A stretch of 64,000 nt of DNA from an uncultured Chloroflexota bacterium (lineage in GTDB: Bacteria > Chloroflexota > UBA11872). The notes under the pieces are model-generated. The model ran no database searches. It worked only from the letters and a program-made list of their open reading frames with translations, and was not told where the DNA came from. This document shows positions 52,741 to 61,243 of this stretch, one piece after another. The position numbers were made by a program, and so were the translations under genes. How positions within the stretch are numbered: position 1 is the first letter of the stretch; every line of letters begins with the position of its first letter. Where the stretch lies: the NCBI GenBank assembly GCA_958296175.1, contig OY282448.1:1217899-1281898 (forward strand), in the 5' to 3' direction.

Positions 52741-53691
52741 ATGACCGCAACCGACATGGCCTCCCGGCCGGCCGCGCCGCGCAGGCGCGGGCTGCTCGGG
52801 TGGACGTGGAAGGAGACCCGGGGGTTCCTGTTCGTGCTCCCCTGGCTGTTCGGGTTCATCGTGTTCATCGCGGGGCCCTTCTTCTTCTCCTTCTTCCTGA
52901 GCTTCACGCAGTGGCGCCTGGTCGGCGACATCAAGTGGCTGGGCTTGCAGAACTACGCCCAGCTGCTCTCCGGCGAGGACACCCGCTTCGTGCAGAGCGT
53001 GTACAACACCGCCTACTACGTGATCTTCCACGTACCCGGCGTGTTGATCATCTCGTTCGCCGTGGCCGGGCTGCTGAACCGCAAGGTCAGAGGCATCGCC
53101 TTCTACCGCACGGCGTTCTACCTGCCGTCCATCACCACCGGCGTCGCCACCGCGGTGCTGTGGTACTGGGTGCTGCAGCCGAACGGCCTGCTGAACAACT
53201 TCCTGAACATCATCCTCGACCCGCTGGGCGTGCAGGCGCCCAACTGGCTGGGATCGACCACCTGGGCCATGCCCGGCCTGATCATCATGAGTTTCTGGTC
53301 CGTGGGAACCACGATGATCATCTATCTGGCCGGGCTGCAAGGCATCCCGCAGCACCTCTACGAAGCGGCGGAGATCGACGGCGCCGGCTGGTGGGGCAAA
53401 GTGCGCAACGTCACGCTCCCCATGATGACGCCGCAAATCTTCTTGACGCTGGTGCTGGCGGTGATCGGCTCGTTCCAGGTCTTTACAGCCGCCCTGATCA
53501 TCACCGAGGGCGGCCCGGCCGACGCAACCCTGTTCCTGCTGCTCTACCTGTATTGGAACGGGTTCCGCTTCTTCAAGATGGGGTACGCCTCGGCCATCGC
53601 GTGGATTCTGTTCTTCATCATCCTCTTCCTGACGATCGTGCAGTTCCTGACCGCGCGGCGCTGGGTGTACTACGAGGGTGAAAGGGCATAG
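52741..53691 (+). CDS. Carbohydrate ABC transporter permease, MalF/UgpA type
   Basis: 316 residues with six predicted helices. The first is preceded by a basic segment and WKETRGFLFVLPWL. The EAA coupling loop is YEAAEIDGAGWWGKVRNVTL, and the ATP-binding partner docks there. A strong AAGGAGGG precedes the ATG. The gene is followed by a MalG-type permease with 12 bp between stop and start. No ATPase lies in the window; a shared MsmX/UgpC-like ATPase elsewhere is probable. Confidence 0.93.
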   Translation: MTATDMASRPAAPRRRGLLGWTWKETRGFLFVLPWLFGFIVFIAGPFFFSFFLSFTQWRLVGDIKWLGLQNYAQLLSGEDTRFVQSVYNTAYYVIFHVPGVLIISFAVAGLLNRKVRGIAFYRTAFYLPSITTGVATAVLWYWVLQPNGLLNNFLNIILDPLGVQAPNWLGSTTWAMPGLIIMSFWSVGTTMIIYLAGLQGIPQHLYEAAEIDGAGWWGKVRNVTLPMMTPQIFLTLVLAVIGSFQVFTAALIITEGGPADATLFLLLYLYWNGFRFFKMGYASAIAWILFFIILFLTIVQFLTARRWVYYEGERA

Positions 53692-53703
53692 TGAGGGGGA
53701 GGC

Positions 53704-54618
53704 ATGGCGCAACAAACTGTCACCGTTGAACCGTCGTCCCCCATGGGGACGCCCGGCGGCTCTGTCCGTATCCGCACGCCTGCGCGCATCCGCGCGATGC
53801 GTGCGGGCGGCCGCGTCGCCACCTACCTGGTCCTCTGGGTCGGGAGCTTCCTGTACGCCATCCCGTTCCTCTGGATGGTGCGCACGTCGTTCATGCGGCT
53901 GGACAAGCTCTTCGAGGAGCCGCCGCAGATCTGGCCCAGCCCCTGGATCTGGCAGAACTACATCGACATGTGGGAGACCGGTCCGTTTGCCAACTGGATC
54001 GTGAACTCTCTCATCCTGGTCGCCCTGGGCATGTTCGGGCAGACGATCATCAGCATTTTTGTGGCCTACGGGTTCGCGCGCACGTCGTTCCCCGGCCGCA
54101 ACCAGTTGTTCGTGCTGATTCTGGCCACGCTGATGCTGCCCGGCCACGTGACCATCGTGCCCAAGTTCATCATGTTCCGCACGGTCGGCCTGCTGGACAG
54201 CATCTGGCCGGTGGCGCTGCCGGACCTGTGGGGCCAGGCGTTTTACATCTTCATCCTGCGGCAGTTTTTCCTAACCCTGCCGGTGGAGCTGGATGAAGCG
54301 GCGGAAATCGACGGCGCGAACCTCCTCCAAGTGCTGTTTCGCGTCGTGATCCCGCTGTCCAAACCCGCCATTGCCACCGTGGCCGTGTTCAACTTCATCA
54401 ACAAGTGGAACGAGTTCTTCGAACCCTTCGTCTTTATCCAGACGCCTGAGAAGTTGACGCTCGCCGTTGGCATTCGTTGGTTCCGTACGCAGTACGGCAC
54501 CGAATTTCAGATGCTAATGGCGGCATCCATCGTGGCCGTGGCGCCGATCATCATCGTGTTCTTCTTCGCACAGAAACAATTCGTGCGAGGCATCGCGTTG
54601 ACCGGCATCAAGTCCTAG
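53704..54618 (+). CDS. Carbohydrate ABC transporter permease, MalG/UgpE type
   Basis: 304 residues, six helices, with the EAA loop LDEAAEIDGANLLQVLFRVV and LSKPAIATVAVFNFINKWNEF in the last third. The N-terminal cytoplasmic tail is basic (RIRTPARIRAMRAGGR). A GAGGGGGAGG ribosome site precedes the ATG. Partner of the preceding permease; a strong terminator follows after 37 bp, which closes the two-gene operon. Confidence 0.93.
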   Translation: MAQQTVTVEPSSPMGTPGGSVRIRTPARIRAMRAGGRVATYLVLWVGSFLYAIPFLWMVRTSFMRLDKLFEEPPQIWPSPWIWQNYIDMWETGPFANWIVNSLILVALGMFGQTIISIFVAYGFARTSFPGRNQLFVLILATLMLPGHVTIVPKFIMFRTVGLLDSIWPVALPDLWGQAFYIFILRQFFLTLPVELDEAAEIDGANLLQVLFRVVIPLSKPAIATVAVFNFINKWNEFFEPFVFIQTPEKLTLAVGIRWFRTQYGTEFQMLMAASIVAVAPIIIVFFFAQKQFVRGIALTGIKS

Positions 54619-54655
54619 ACGCAGCGCCGGGCGCCAAGCCGTCCGGCGCCGTCCA

Positions 54656-54699
54656 CAGGGGGCGGGGACCTTCCAAGGTCCCCGCCCCCTGGACTTTTT
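54656..54699 (+). terminator. Strong Rho-independent terminator
   Basis: A 17-bp perfect stem (54656-54672 with 54675-54691, ending in GGGGGCGGGGACCTT on the left arm) and a T-run at 54695-54699. It ends the permease operon. Confidence 0.95.
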
Positions 54700-54801
54700 C
54701 CCACACCCTGCCCGGCGCCAATCCGCAGCGCCCCCGCTTGCCGAATATGCCTCTCCCCCGCCACACTGGTGCGGTTCGATTGGCCTGGAGCCCTGCTTCC
54801 C

Positions 54802-55692
54802 ATGCGCGTGTTGCTCGCATCCGGCGCCGAGGCGCTGACGGGCGCTCTGATAGACGCGCCTTCGCTCGACGTGGTCGGCGCGGCGCACCCGGACGCCGAG
54901 GTTCGCGCGCGGCTGGCCCGCGGCGGCCGCGTGGCAACGGCCGCCCGTCTGGCCTACCTGTGCGCGCAGACCGAGGCCGACCTGTTGGTGCTGGCCGGCG
55001 CGGACGCGGCCGCGGCGCTGGCGGACGTGGACGCGGCGCTTGCCCGCGCCAGCTTTCTGTCGGCCATCGGCGCCGCGGACGCGCGGCGCGCCGCGCTCCA
55101 GGCCGGCGGCCGCGTGCTGGCGCCCGCCCTGCACCGCAGCCCCTACCGCCTGCTGCGCGCGTCGCTGGACGCAGGCCGCATCGGCTCGGCGCGCTTCCTG
55201 CGCTGGACGCGCTGGGAGTCCCCAGACAACGCGGGAGGCCTGGCGGGTTTGCTGACGGACGAGCTGGCCGCCGTGATCGATCTGATGGGGCGGCCGCCGC
55301 TGCGGGCGTACGCCGCCAGCCACACGCTGCGCGCCGCCCAGGCCGACTATCTGGCGGCCACGCTCACCTTCGAGCGCGGCCTCACCGCCGTGATCGACGT
55401 CGGCGCCGCGTCCGCCGGCGGGCCGTCGTTCGACCGCGCCATGCTGATCGGCGCCAACGGGTCGGTGCACGCCGACGGCGGCGCAACGGCGGCGCTGCGG
55501 CTGAGTGACGACGCAGCCGCGCTGCTGCCCACCGACGGCCCGTTCGACGGCCACGTGCGCGCTCTGCATGCGTTGGCGCGCGGAGAAAGCCTCGACGACA
55601 CGCTCGCCGCCCACGCCGCCGCCGCGGCCGATGCCGTGCTCGCCTCGCTGGCCGCCGGAACGGTCACGGACGTCGAGCCGCCAACCCAATAA
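54802..55692 (+). CDS. Divergent Gfo/Idh/MocA-like protein
   Basis: 296 residues. The N-terminal Rossmann-like half (RVLLASGAEALTGALIDAP, AAHPDAEVRARL) lacks a clear GxGxxG, and no EKP motif is seen; the segment LAPALHRSPYRLLRASLDAG followed by RIGSARFLRW matches the middle of oxidoreductases. The C-terminal half has TFERGLTAVIDVGAAS. It is shorter than the other two oxidoreductases in the window and may have lost cofactor binding. It follows the permease terminator, so it has a separate promoter. Confidence 0.6.
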   Translation: MRVLLASGAEALTGALIDAPSLDVVGAAHPDAEVRARLARGGRVATAARLAYLCAQTEADLLVLAGADAAAALADVDAALARASFLSAIGAADARRAALQAGGRVLAPALHRSPYRLLRASLDAGRIGSARFLRWTRWESPDNAGGLAGLLTDELAAVIDLMGRPPLRAYAASHTLRAAQADYLAATLTFERGLTAVIDVGAASAGGPSFDRAMLIGANGSVHADGGATAALRLSDDAAALLPTDGPFDGHVRALHALARGESLDDTLAAHAAAAADAVLASLAAGTVTDVEPPTQ

Positions 55693-55747
55693 CGCTCACC
55701 TGCCCTGCGGCGCCCCTCGCTCTGGGCGCCCTGTGCATCGATCGCCG

Positions 55748-55823
55748 CCGGGGCAGGCTGCGGCCCGCCCGAAGGCTCGTCGAACCTGTCCACGGTGACG
55801 ATGGCTTCCGGCGTGCGCCGGAA
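55748..55823 (-). repeat. Dispersed 76-bp repeat, copy B (inverse of copy A)
   Basis: Reverse complement begins TTCCGGCGCACGCCGG and ends GGGCCGCAGCCTGCCCCGG. Most positions match copy A at 44705-44780. Confidence 0.75.
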
Positions 55824-55925
55824 CGACGGGGTCATGCACGGGTTGCCGGCAGGGGAACGAAACGGCTCACACCCCGCCGCTGCGCTGCGCATGGGGGAGC
55901 GCCGCGCAATCCCAGCTCCAGACGT

Positions 55926-56402
55926 TCACGATGCCCCGCCGTCGCGCGGCGCGTAGGGGAGCGGCTGCCCGGGAGCGATCTCCGTGACCTCCACGATGTT
56001 CCCCTCCGGGTCGCGCGTGTAGAGCACGCGCGTCCAGGTGTCGAACCAGGCCACCGGCCCGCCGACGTGTTCGACCTGCCGCTGCGCCAGCCGTTCCAGC
56101 ATCGGGTCAAGGTCGTCGGTCACGAAGTGCACGTGGTTCACGCCGTGCGTGTTGGGGTTGCGCGGGACTGGCGCGGACGGGTGGCGCACGTACTTCAAGA
56201 GTTCCAGCGCCGCCGGCCGATCGGGGGTGCCCAGAAAGACGACCTCCAGCCGCACGTTCGTCAGCCCCAGCAGCGCGTCCAGCGGACGCCCCTCGCGCTC
56301 GACCCGGCGCGTTTCCGACAGCCCCAGCACGTCGACGTAGAACTGCGCGACGCGCTCCAGGTCTTGCACCACGACGCCTGTGTGTCCCGCGTAGAGGGCC
56401 AT
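55926..56402 (-). CDS. VOC-family (glyoxalase-like) metalloprotein
   Basis: 158 residues with two beta-alpha-beta-beta-beta modules. Candidate metal ligands are His in GHTGVVVQDL, His in NHVHFVTDD and Glu in GNIVEVTE. The segment VAQFYVDVLGL is the usual VOC helix. The product may be a dioxygenase, lyase or antibiotic-resistance-like protein; the family does not define the reaction. The ATG at 56402 was chosen over a longer frame without support. It diverges from the phospholipase-like gene. Confidence 0.8.
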   Translation of the reverse strand: MALYAGHTGVVVQDLERVAQFYVDVLGLSETRRVEREGRPLDALLGLTNVRLEVVFLGTPDRPAALELLKYVRHPSAPVPRNPNTHGVNHVHFVTDDLDPMLERLAQRQVEHVGGPVAWFDTWTRVLYTRDPEGNIVEVTEIAPGQPLPYAPRDGGAS

Positions 56403-56493
56403 GCGGCCGGCCTCCCCGTAGAATCTGCCGCGCCCATTCTGACAGCCACCCCGCGCGAGGGACGTTCTGGCCAACCAGCCCACGCATCTCCGC

Positions 56494-57243
56494 GTGGCGT
56501 TTGCGGCGGCTGCCAGCGCCCCGCCTAAGCTGCGGCGCGCGCTGCGGGCGTGTCCGTCCGCCTATTACGCCGGCGCGATTGCGCCCGACGCGCGCGAGCG
56601 CGACCCGGCGTCGCGGGCCGCCACGCACTTTTACGGATTTACCGACCCGCAGACCTGGGGCGCCGCCACCCGCGCGCTCTTTCGCGCCTATCCCCGGTTT
56701 GCCGACCCCGCCGCGCTCTCGGAGGCGCAAGCCGCGTACGTGGCTGGCTATCTGACCCACCTGGCCGCCGACGAGGTCTTCGTCCTCCGTCTGGGCAGCC
56801 ACGCGGTGCAGCTCAACGGCGAGGCGATCGGGGGCCTCGCCTACGTCATCGAGGCCGGCGCGGCGGCGGCGTCCGACGGTCTGGCCGAGGTGTTTGGATG
56901 CCTGCGGGACTTCCAGGCGGACGGAATCGAGACCATCGTCGACCCGGCGCGGCTCACGCGCCACGCCCACGCCGTGGGCCTGATCGACCCGCAAGCGTCC
57001 GTGGGGGAGCTGCGGCGCGCCATTGCCGGCATCATCGGCCGCCGCATCGACGCCGACCAGGCCGAGCGCGAGGCCCAGGCGTCCGTGGCGGCCGGCGCCC
57101 GCTATTTTGGCCGCAACGCTGCGGACGACTTCTTCGCCGGCGCCCAGGCCGAGGCCGTGCGGCGGCTGCGCGCCTTCGCCCGCGGCGCCGCCGCCGGCTA
57201 CGATGCTCCGCATCTGCGCCCGGCGCGGCGTCCCGTCACCTGA
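56494..57243 (+). CDS. Zinc-dependent phospholipase C-like protein
   Basis: 249 residues from the GTG at 56494. Putative zinc ligands appear in the right spacing: AIAPDARERD, ATHFYGFTDP, and VAGYLTHLAADEV. The body is mostly helical, as in bacterial phospholipase C/S1-P1 nucleases. The frame continues upstream without a conventional start, to a CTG at 56467 that would give the N-terminus ANQPTHLRVAFA; the added THLRVA is family-like, so initiation at CTG is possible. No signal peptide is visible. The gene runs into the deacylase gene with 8 bp between them. Confidence 0.65.
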   Translation: MAFAAAASAPPKLRRALRACPSAYYAGAIAPDARERDPASRAATHFYGFTDPQTWGAATRALFRAYPRFADPAALSEAQAAYVAGYLTHLAADEVFVLRLGSHAVQLNGEAIGGLAYVIEAGAAAASDGLAEVFGCLRDFQADGIETIVDPARLTRHAHAVGLIDPQASVGELRRAIAGIIGRRIDADQAEREAQASVAAGARYFGRNAADDFFAGAQAEAVRRLRAFARGAAAGYDAPHLRPARRPVT

Positions 57244-57251
57244 GGGTCCCC

Positions 57252-58823
57252 ATGCCGCACGACCTCGTAATCCGCGACGCGTTCATCGTGGACGGTTCGG
57301 GCTTGCCCGGCCTGCGCGGCGACGCCGCCGTGGACGGCGCCCTGATCACGGCCACCGGACGGGTCGAGGACGCGGGGGCGCGCGAGATCGACGCCGGCGG
57401 CCGCGTGTTGGCCCCCGGTTTCATCGACGTGCACACCCACTCCGACCTGATTCTCCTGGACCGCCCCGACCACCAGCCCAAGGTGCGCCAGGGTGTCACC
57501 ACCGACCTCACCGGCTTGGACGGCATTGGCTACGCCCCGCTGGCCGCCGCGCAGCGGCCGGCCTTTGTGGAATACTTCGCCGCCGTGAACGGCGCGCCCG
57601 CCGTGGACGGCCCCTGGGACACGGTGCGCGGCTGGCTGGACAGCTTCGACCGCCGCGCCGCCGTCAACGTTGCGCACCACGTGCCGCACGGCTGCCTGCG
57701 CGCGGCCGTGGCCGGCTGGGACGACCGCCCCGTCACGCCCGAAGAACTGCGCACCATGCAGCAGCTGGCGGACGAGGCCATGCAGGACGGCGCGGCGGCG
57801 TTCTCCACCGGGCTGGACTACACCCCCTGCGCGTTCGGCGATACCGACGAGCTGGCGGCGCTCGCCGCCGTGGCCGGCCGCTACGGCGCGCCCTACGTCA
57901 CGCACATGCGCTACGACCTGGGCATGCGCGGGGCCATCCGCGAAACGCTCGAGGTCGGGCGGCGCGCCCCCTGCCCCGTGCACATCTCCCACTTCAACAG
58001 CGAGTCCGACGGCTGGTGGGTCAACCTGGACGAAATCAGCCGCGGCGCGAACCAGGGCGCGGCGGTGACCTTCGACACCTACGCCTGGCCCGCCGGCAGC
58101 ACCACCCTGCACTACTTCTTCCCCGACTGGGCGCTGGCCGGCGGCGTGGCGGCCATGCTGCGGCGGCTGGAAGACCCCGATGCGCGCGCGCGCATCGAGC
58201 GCGGCGTGTGCGGCGAACTGGACGCTCGGCAGCTTGCGCAGGGCCTCCGCTTTGCCTGCCTGCCCTCGCCGGCCAACAACCAGCTCGAAGGTCGGCTGCT
58301 GGCGGACGTGGCCGAGCAGCGCGGCATGCGGCCCGAAGCGCTGCTGGTCGACCTGGTGCGCGGCGAACGCGGCGCGGCGTCGGCGGTGATCCACAATGCC
58401 GCCAGCGACGCCGACTTCGAAGCCGCCATGCGCCACCCGGCGCACATGTGCTCCACCGACGGGCTGCTCACCGGCGGCAAGCCGCACCCGCGCACCTACG
58501 GCACCTACCCGCGCTTCCTGGGGCGCTTCGTGCGCGAGCGGGGCGCGCTCTCCGTCGAGCAAATGATCCTGCGCATGACCTCCGCCCCCGCCCGCTGCTT
58601 TGGCCTGGTCGACCGCGGCCTCCTGCGCTCCGGCATGGCTGCCGACCTGGTGCTGATCGACATGGCCGCCGTGGACTCGAACGCCACCTTCGAAGACCCG
58701 ACGCAGTACCCCGACGGCATCGACGTTGTGATCGTGAACGGCCAGGTCGTGATCGATCACGGCCGCCACACGGGGGCGCTCCCCGGCCGCGCGCTGCGCC
58801 GCGGCCAGCCGGCCGGGCCGTGA
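57252..58823 (+). CDS. N-acyl-D-amino-acid deacylase-like amidohydrolase
   Basis: 523 residues. Metal-dependent amidohydrolase fold with the signature GFIDVHTHSDL, a probable carboxylated or bridging residue region around THMRY and HISHFNSE, and the C-terminal MAADLVLID beta-sandwich. D-aminoacylase signatures include HPAHMCSTDGLL and APARCFGL. The likely reaction is release of a fatty or acetyl group from N-acyl-D-amino acids; dihydroorotase-like activity is less likely. It lies 8 bp downstream of the phospholipase-like gene, so co-expression is likely. Its stop segment recurs 50 bp downstream at the next start. Confidence 0.85.
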   Translation: MPHDLVIRDAFIVDGSGLPGLRGDAAVDGALITATGRVEDAGAREIDAGGRVLAPGFIDVHTHSDLILLDRPDHQPKVRQGVTTDLTGLDGIGYAPLAAAQRPAFVEYFAAVNGAPAVDGPWDTVRGWLDSFDRRAAVNVAHHVPHGCLRAAVAGWDDRPVTPEELRTMQQLADEAMQDGAAAFSTGLDYTPCAFGDTDELAALAAVAGRYGAPYVTHMRYDLGMRGAIRETLEVGRRAPCPVHISHFNSESDGWWVNLDEISRGANQGAAVTFDTYAWPAGSTTLHYFFPDWALAGGVAAMLRRLEDPDARARIERGVCGELDARQLAQGLRFACLPSPANNQLEGRLLADVAEQRGMRPEALLVDLVRGERGAASAVIHNAASDADFEAAMRHPAHMCSTDGLLTGGKPHPRTYGTYPRFLGRFVRERGALSVEQMILRMTSAPARCFGLVDRGLLRSGMAADLVLIDMAAVDSNATFEDPTQYPDGIDVVIVNGQVVIDHGRHTGALPGRALRRGQPAGP

Positions 58824-58869
58824 GCGCGCCCGCCAACCGGCGTTCGCCCCGCGGCCAGGCGGCGCACGC

Positions 58870-59082
58870 GTGAGCGCGCCGCCGCAGCCCCGCCCGCCCG
58901 GCTACACCGGCGGCGGCGCGCTGTCGGGCCTCTGGTGGCGGCTGGTGCGCTGGCTCTTGTCGCGCCGCTGCCCCATCTGCCGCGGCTCGGGCGTCGATCC
59001 CAGCGGCCCGCCCGCCCGCCCCAGCGGCCGCCCCCCGCGCTGCCCCCGCTGTTACGGCTTCGGCCGCGTGTCGTTCCCCTAA
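58870..59082 (+). CDS. Small zinc-finger-like protein
   Basis: 70 residues from a GTG. Two CxxC pairs, CPICRGSG and CPRCYGFGR, resemble a half DnaJ-type zinc finger. A tryptophan-rich helix (LWWRLVRWLLSRR) precedes them. It sits between the deacylase and the peptidase on the same strand. Function unknown. Confidence 0.55.
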   Translation: MSAPPQPRPPGYTGGGALSGLWWRLVRWLLSRRCPICRGSGVDPSGPPARPSGRPPRCPRCYGFGRVSFP

Positions 59083-59096
59083 CCGCCAGACGGCGC

Positions 59097-61010
59097 ATGA
59101 CCCCCAACCTCCCCCGCATCCGTCGGCTCCTCGAAGCCCCCGTCCCCACCCGCCCCCAGTGGGCGCCGGGCGGCGCGCGGCTGGTCTACACCGTGGCCCG
59201 CGCCGACACCGAGGCCAACCGCACCGCCAGCGAGCTGTGGATGCTGGACGCCCAGCGGCTGCGCGCCCACAAGCTGTGCGGCGGTCTGCCAGGCGCCGAC
59301 CCCCAGGTGACCTGGGCGCCCGACGGCGCGCGCCTGGCCTACCTCGAATCGGACGCTGAAACCAAGCGCGTGGTGGTGGTGGGCGTGGACGGGCCGCGCC
59401 GCCAGATCGACTTGGCCGACGCGCCGCACGGCAGCGTCGCCGCGCACCCGTTTTACCGCACCTGCGCCTGGTCGCCCGCCGGCGACCGGCTGCTCTATGC
59501 CGCGCACGACCCATCGCCCGACGAGCCGCCCGACCCCGTGGTCGATCCCCGCAACGACGGCGACGAGCTGGGCGAGGTCGAACGCATTCGCCTCTGGGTG
59601 CTCGACCTGGACGGCGCGTCGCCGCCGCGCCCGGTCACCTCGGCCGCCTGGCACAGCGGCGCCGGCGTCTGGACGCCCGACGGCCGCGCGGTGGTGTTCG
59701 TGTCGAACCGCAGCGGGCGCGAGGAGAGCGCGGTCTCCAACCTGACCCAGCCGTTCGCCCTCTGGCGCGCCGAGCTGGCCGACGGCGCCGAGCGCCTGCT
59801 CACCGCCGGCCCCGGCGCTCTGGTTGCGCCTGCCTGCGCCGCCGACGGTCAGCGCATCGCCTTCCTGGCCGCGCCCAGGCTGGGCGGCCCCCACGCCCAC
59901 AACATGGAACTGACCGCCGCCGACGCCGCGGGCGGCGGCCGCCGCTCGCTCACCGCCGGGCTGGACCGCAGCGTGGACCCGCAGACGCGCCCGGTCGAAG
60001 CCCCCGGCGGCGCCTGGGTCGCGGCCGTGCAGGACGGCATGCGCAACACGCTCGTGCGCGCCCGTCCCGACCGACCGCCCCAGCTGCTGGCGCACGCGCT
60101 GCCGCACGCCTCGCTGCCCGACGTGGACCTTGCCAGCGGCGCCATCGCCTGCGTGACCCAGTCGGCCGCGGCGCCGCCCGAAATCGAGCTGCTGGCGCCG
60201 GACGGCCGTTCCCGCTGGCGCTCGGCGCACCACGGCGTCGAAAGCGCGGCCCAGGCCCGCATCTGGACCTTGCGCCGCGGCGACGGCACGGCCATCGAGA
60301 GTCTGGCCCTGGAACCGGCCAACCAGCCGCCCCGCGGCGTCATCCTCTGGCCGCACGGCGGCCCCCACAGCCGCACCGCCCAGGAATACCGCCCCGAAAC
60401 CGAGGCGGCGGTGCGCCATGGGTTTGCCGTGGTGCAGCCCAACTTCCGCGGCAGCAGCGGCTACGGCCGCGACTTCTTGCTGGCCGACCACCTGGACCTG
60501 GGCGGCGCGGATTACGCCGACTGCCTGGCGGCGCTGGACGCCTGGCTCCAGGACACCGGCCGGCGCCAGATGCCCCAATACGTCACCGGCGTCAGCTACG
60601 GCGGCTACCTGACGGCCTGGGCCGTTGGCCACACCCGGCGCTTCGCCGCCGCCGCGGCCGTGAACGCCGTGGTCAACGTGGAAAGCTTCTTCGCGCAAAC
60701 CGACATCCCCAGCTGGGTCGTCTGGGAATTCGGCGGCTCGCCGCTGGAGCGCCGCGCGCTCGTGCGCCAGCGCTCGCCCGTGCAGCATCTGGCCAGCGCC
60801 GTCACGCCCACGCTGGTGCTGCACAGCGCCGCCGACCGCCGCGTGCCGCTGGCGCAGGGCCTGGAACTCCACGCCGCCCTGCGCGCGGCCGGCGCCCCCA
60901 CCATGTTCGTGCGCTACCCGCGCGAACCCCACCGCATCGCCGAACCCGCCCACCGCGCCGACGTCATCGCCCGCACCCTGGCCTGGTTCTTCGACCACGC
61001 CCCGCCATAA
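59097..61010 (+). CDS. S9-family peptidase (acylaminoacyl peptidase/prolyl oligopeptidase-like)
   Basis: 637 residues: an N-terminal beta-propeller with repeats such as PQWAPGGARLVYTV, VTWAPDGARLAYLES and GVWTPDGRAVVFVS, and a C-terminal alpha/beta hydrolase. The oxyanion region is WPHGGPHSR, the nucleophile Ser is in GVSYGGYLTAW, Asp in HSAADRRVP and His in REPHRIAEP. Cleaves short or N-acylated peptides, probably in the cytoplasm as no signal is seen. The ATG at 59097 starts 14 bp after the zinc-finger-like gene. Confidence 0.88.
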   Translation: MTPNLPRIRRLLEAPVPTRPQWAPGGARLVYTVARADTEANRTASELWMLDAQRLRAHKLCGGLPGADPQVTWAPDGARLAYLESDAETKRVVVVGVDGPRRQIDLADAPHGSVAAHPFYRTCAWSPAGDRLLYAAHDPSPDEPPDPVVDPRNDGDELGEVERIRLWVLDLDGASPPRPVTSAAWHSGAGVWTPDGRAVVFVSNRSGREESAVSNLTQPFALWRAELADGAERLLTAGPGALVAPACAADGQRIAFLAAPRLGGPHAHNMELTAADAAGGGRRSLTAGLDRSVDPQTRPVEAPGGAWVAAVQDGMRNTLVRARPDRPPQLLAHALPHASLPDVDLASGAIACVTQSAAAPPEIELLAPDGRSRWRSAHHGVESAAQARIWTLRRGDGTAIESLALEPANQPPRGVILWPHGGPHSRTAQEYRPETEAAVRHGFAVVQPNFRGSSGYGRDFLLADHLDLGGADYADCLAALDAWLQDTGRRQMPQYVTGVSYGGYLTAWAVGHTRRFAAAAAVNAVVNVESFFAQTDIPSWVVWEFGGSPLERRALVRQRSPVQHLASAVTPTLVLHSAADRRVPLAQGLELHAALRAAGAPTMFVRYPREPHRIAEPAHRADVIARTLAWFFDHAPP

Positions 61011-61137
61011 CCCGCCCGCGCCCCTGCACGAACGGGACTCCCAATCCCAGCGCGGCGGTTGCGGTTGCCGCGGCCCGCGCCTCTGCCCGCCAGTGCGTCC
61101 CGCGCGCCGCAATTCCCCAAGCGCCGCTCCGTCCCCA

Positions 61138-61166
61138 TTGCCCCCGCCCCCGCCGCGCGGTATCGT
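61138..61166 (+). promoter_or_regulatory. Candidate promoter of glmS with structured leader
   Basis: TTGCCC (61138-61143), 17 bp, TATCGT (61161-61166), about 80 bp before the ATG. The leader contains GGGGC-GAAA-GCCCC (61191-61204), a GNRA-capped hairpin. No glmS-ribozyme core is recognised. Confidence 0.35.
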
Positions 61167-61243
61167 CTGCGCAGGGAGGCGCGGACCCGCGGGGCGAAAG
61201 CCCCTGAGGCGCAGCAGCGCGGCCAACAGCGGAGTACAGCGCC

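Noticed and set aside
61173-61243. glmS ribozyme in the glmS leader
   Set aside because: Only a GNRA-capped hairpin is seen; the conserved catalytic core and P2.1 pseudoknot sequences are absent.
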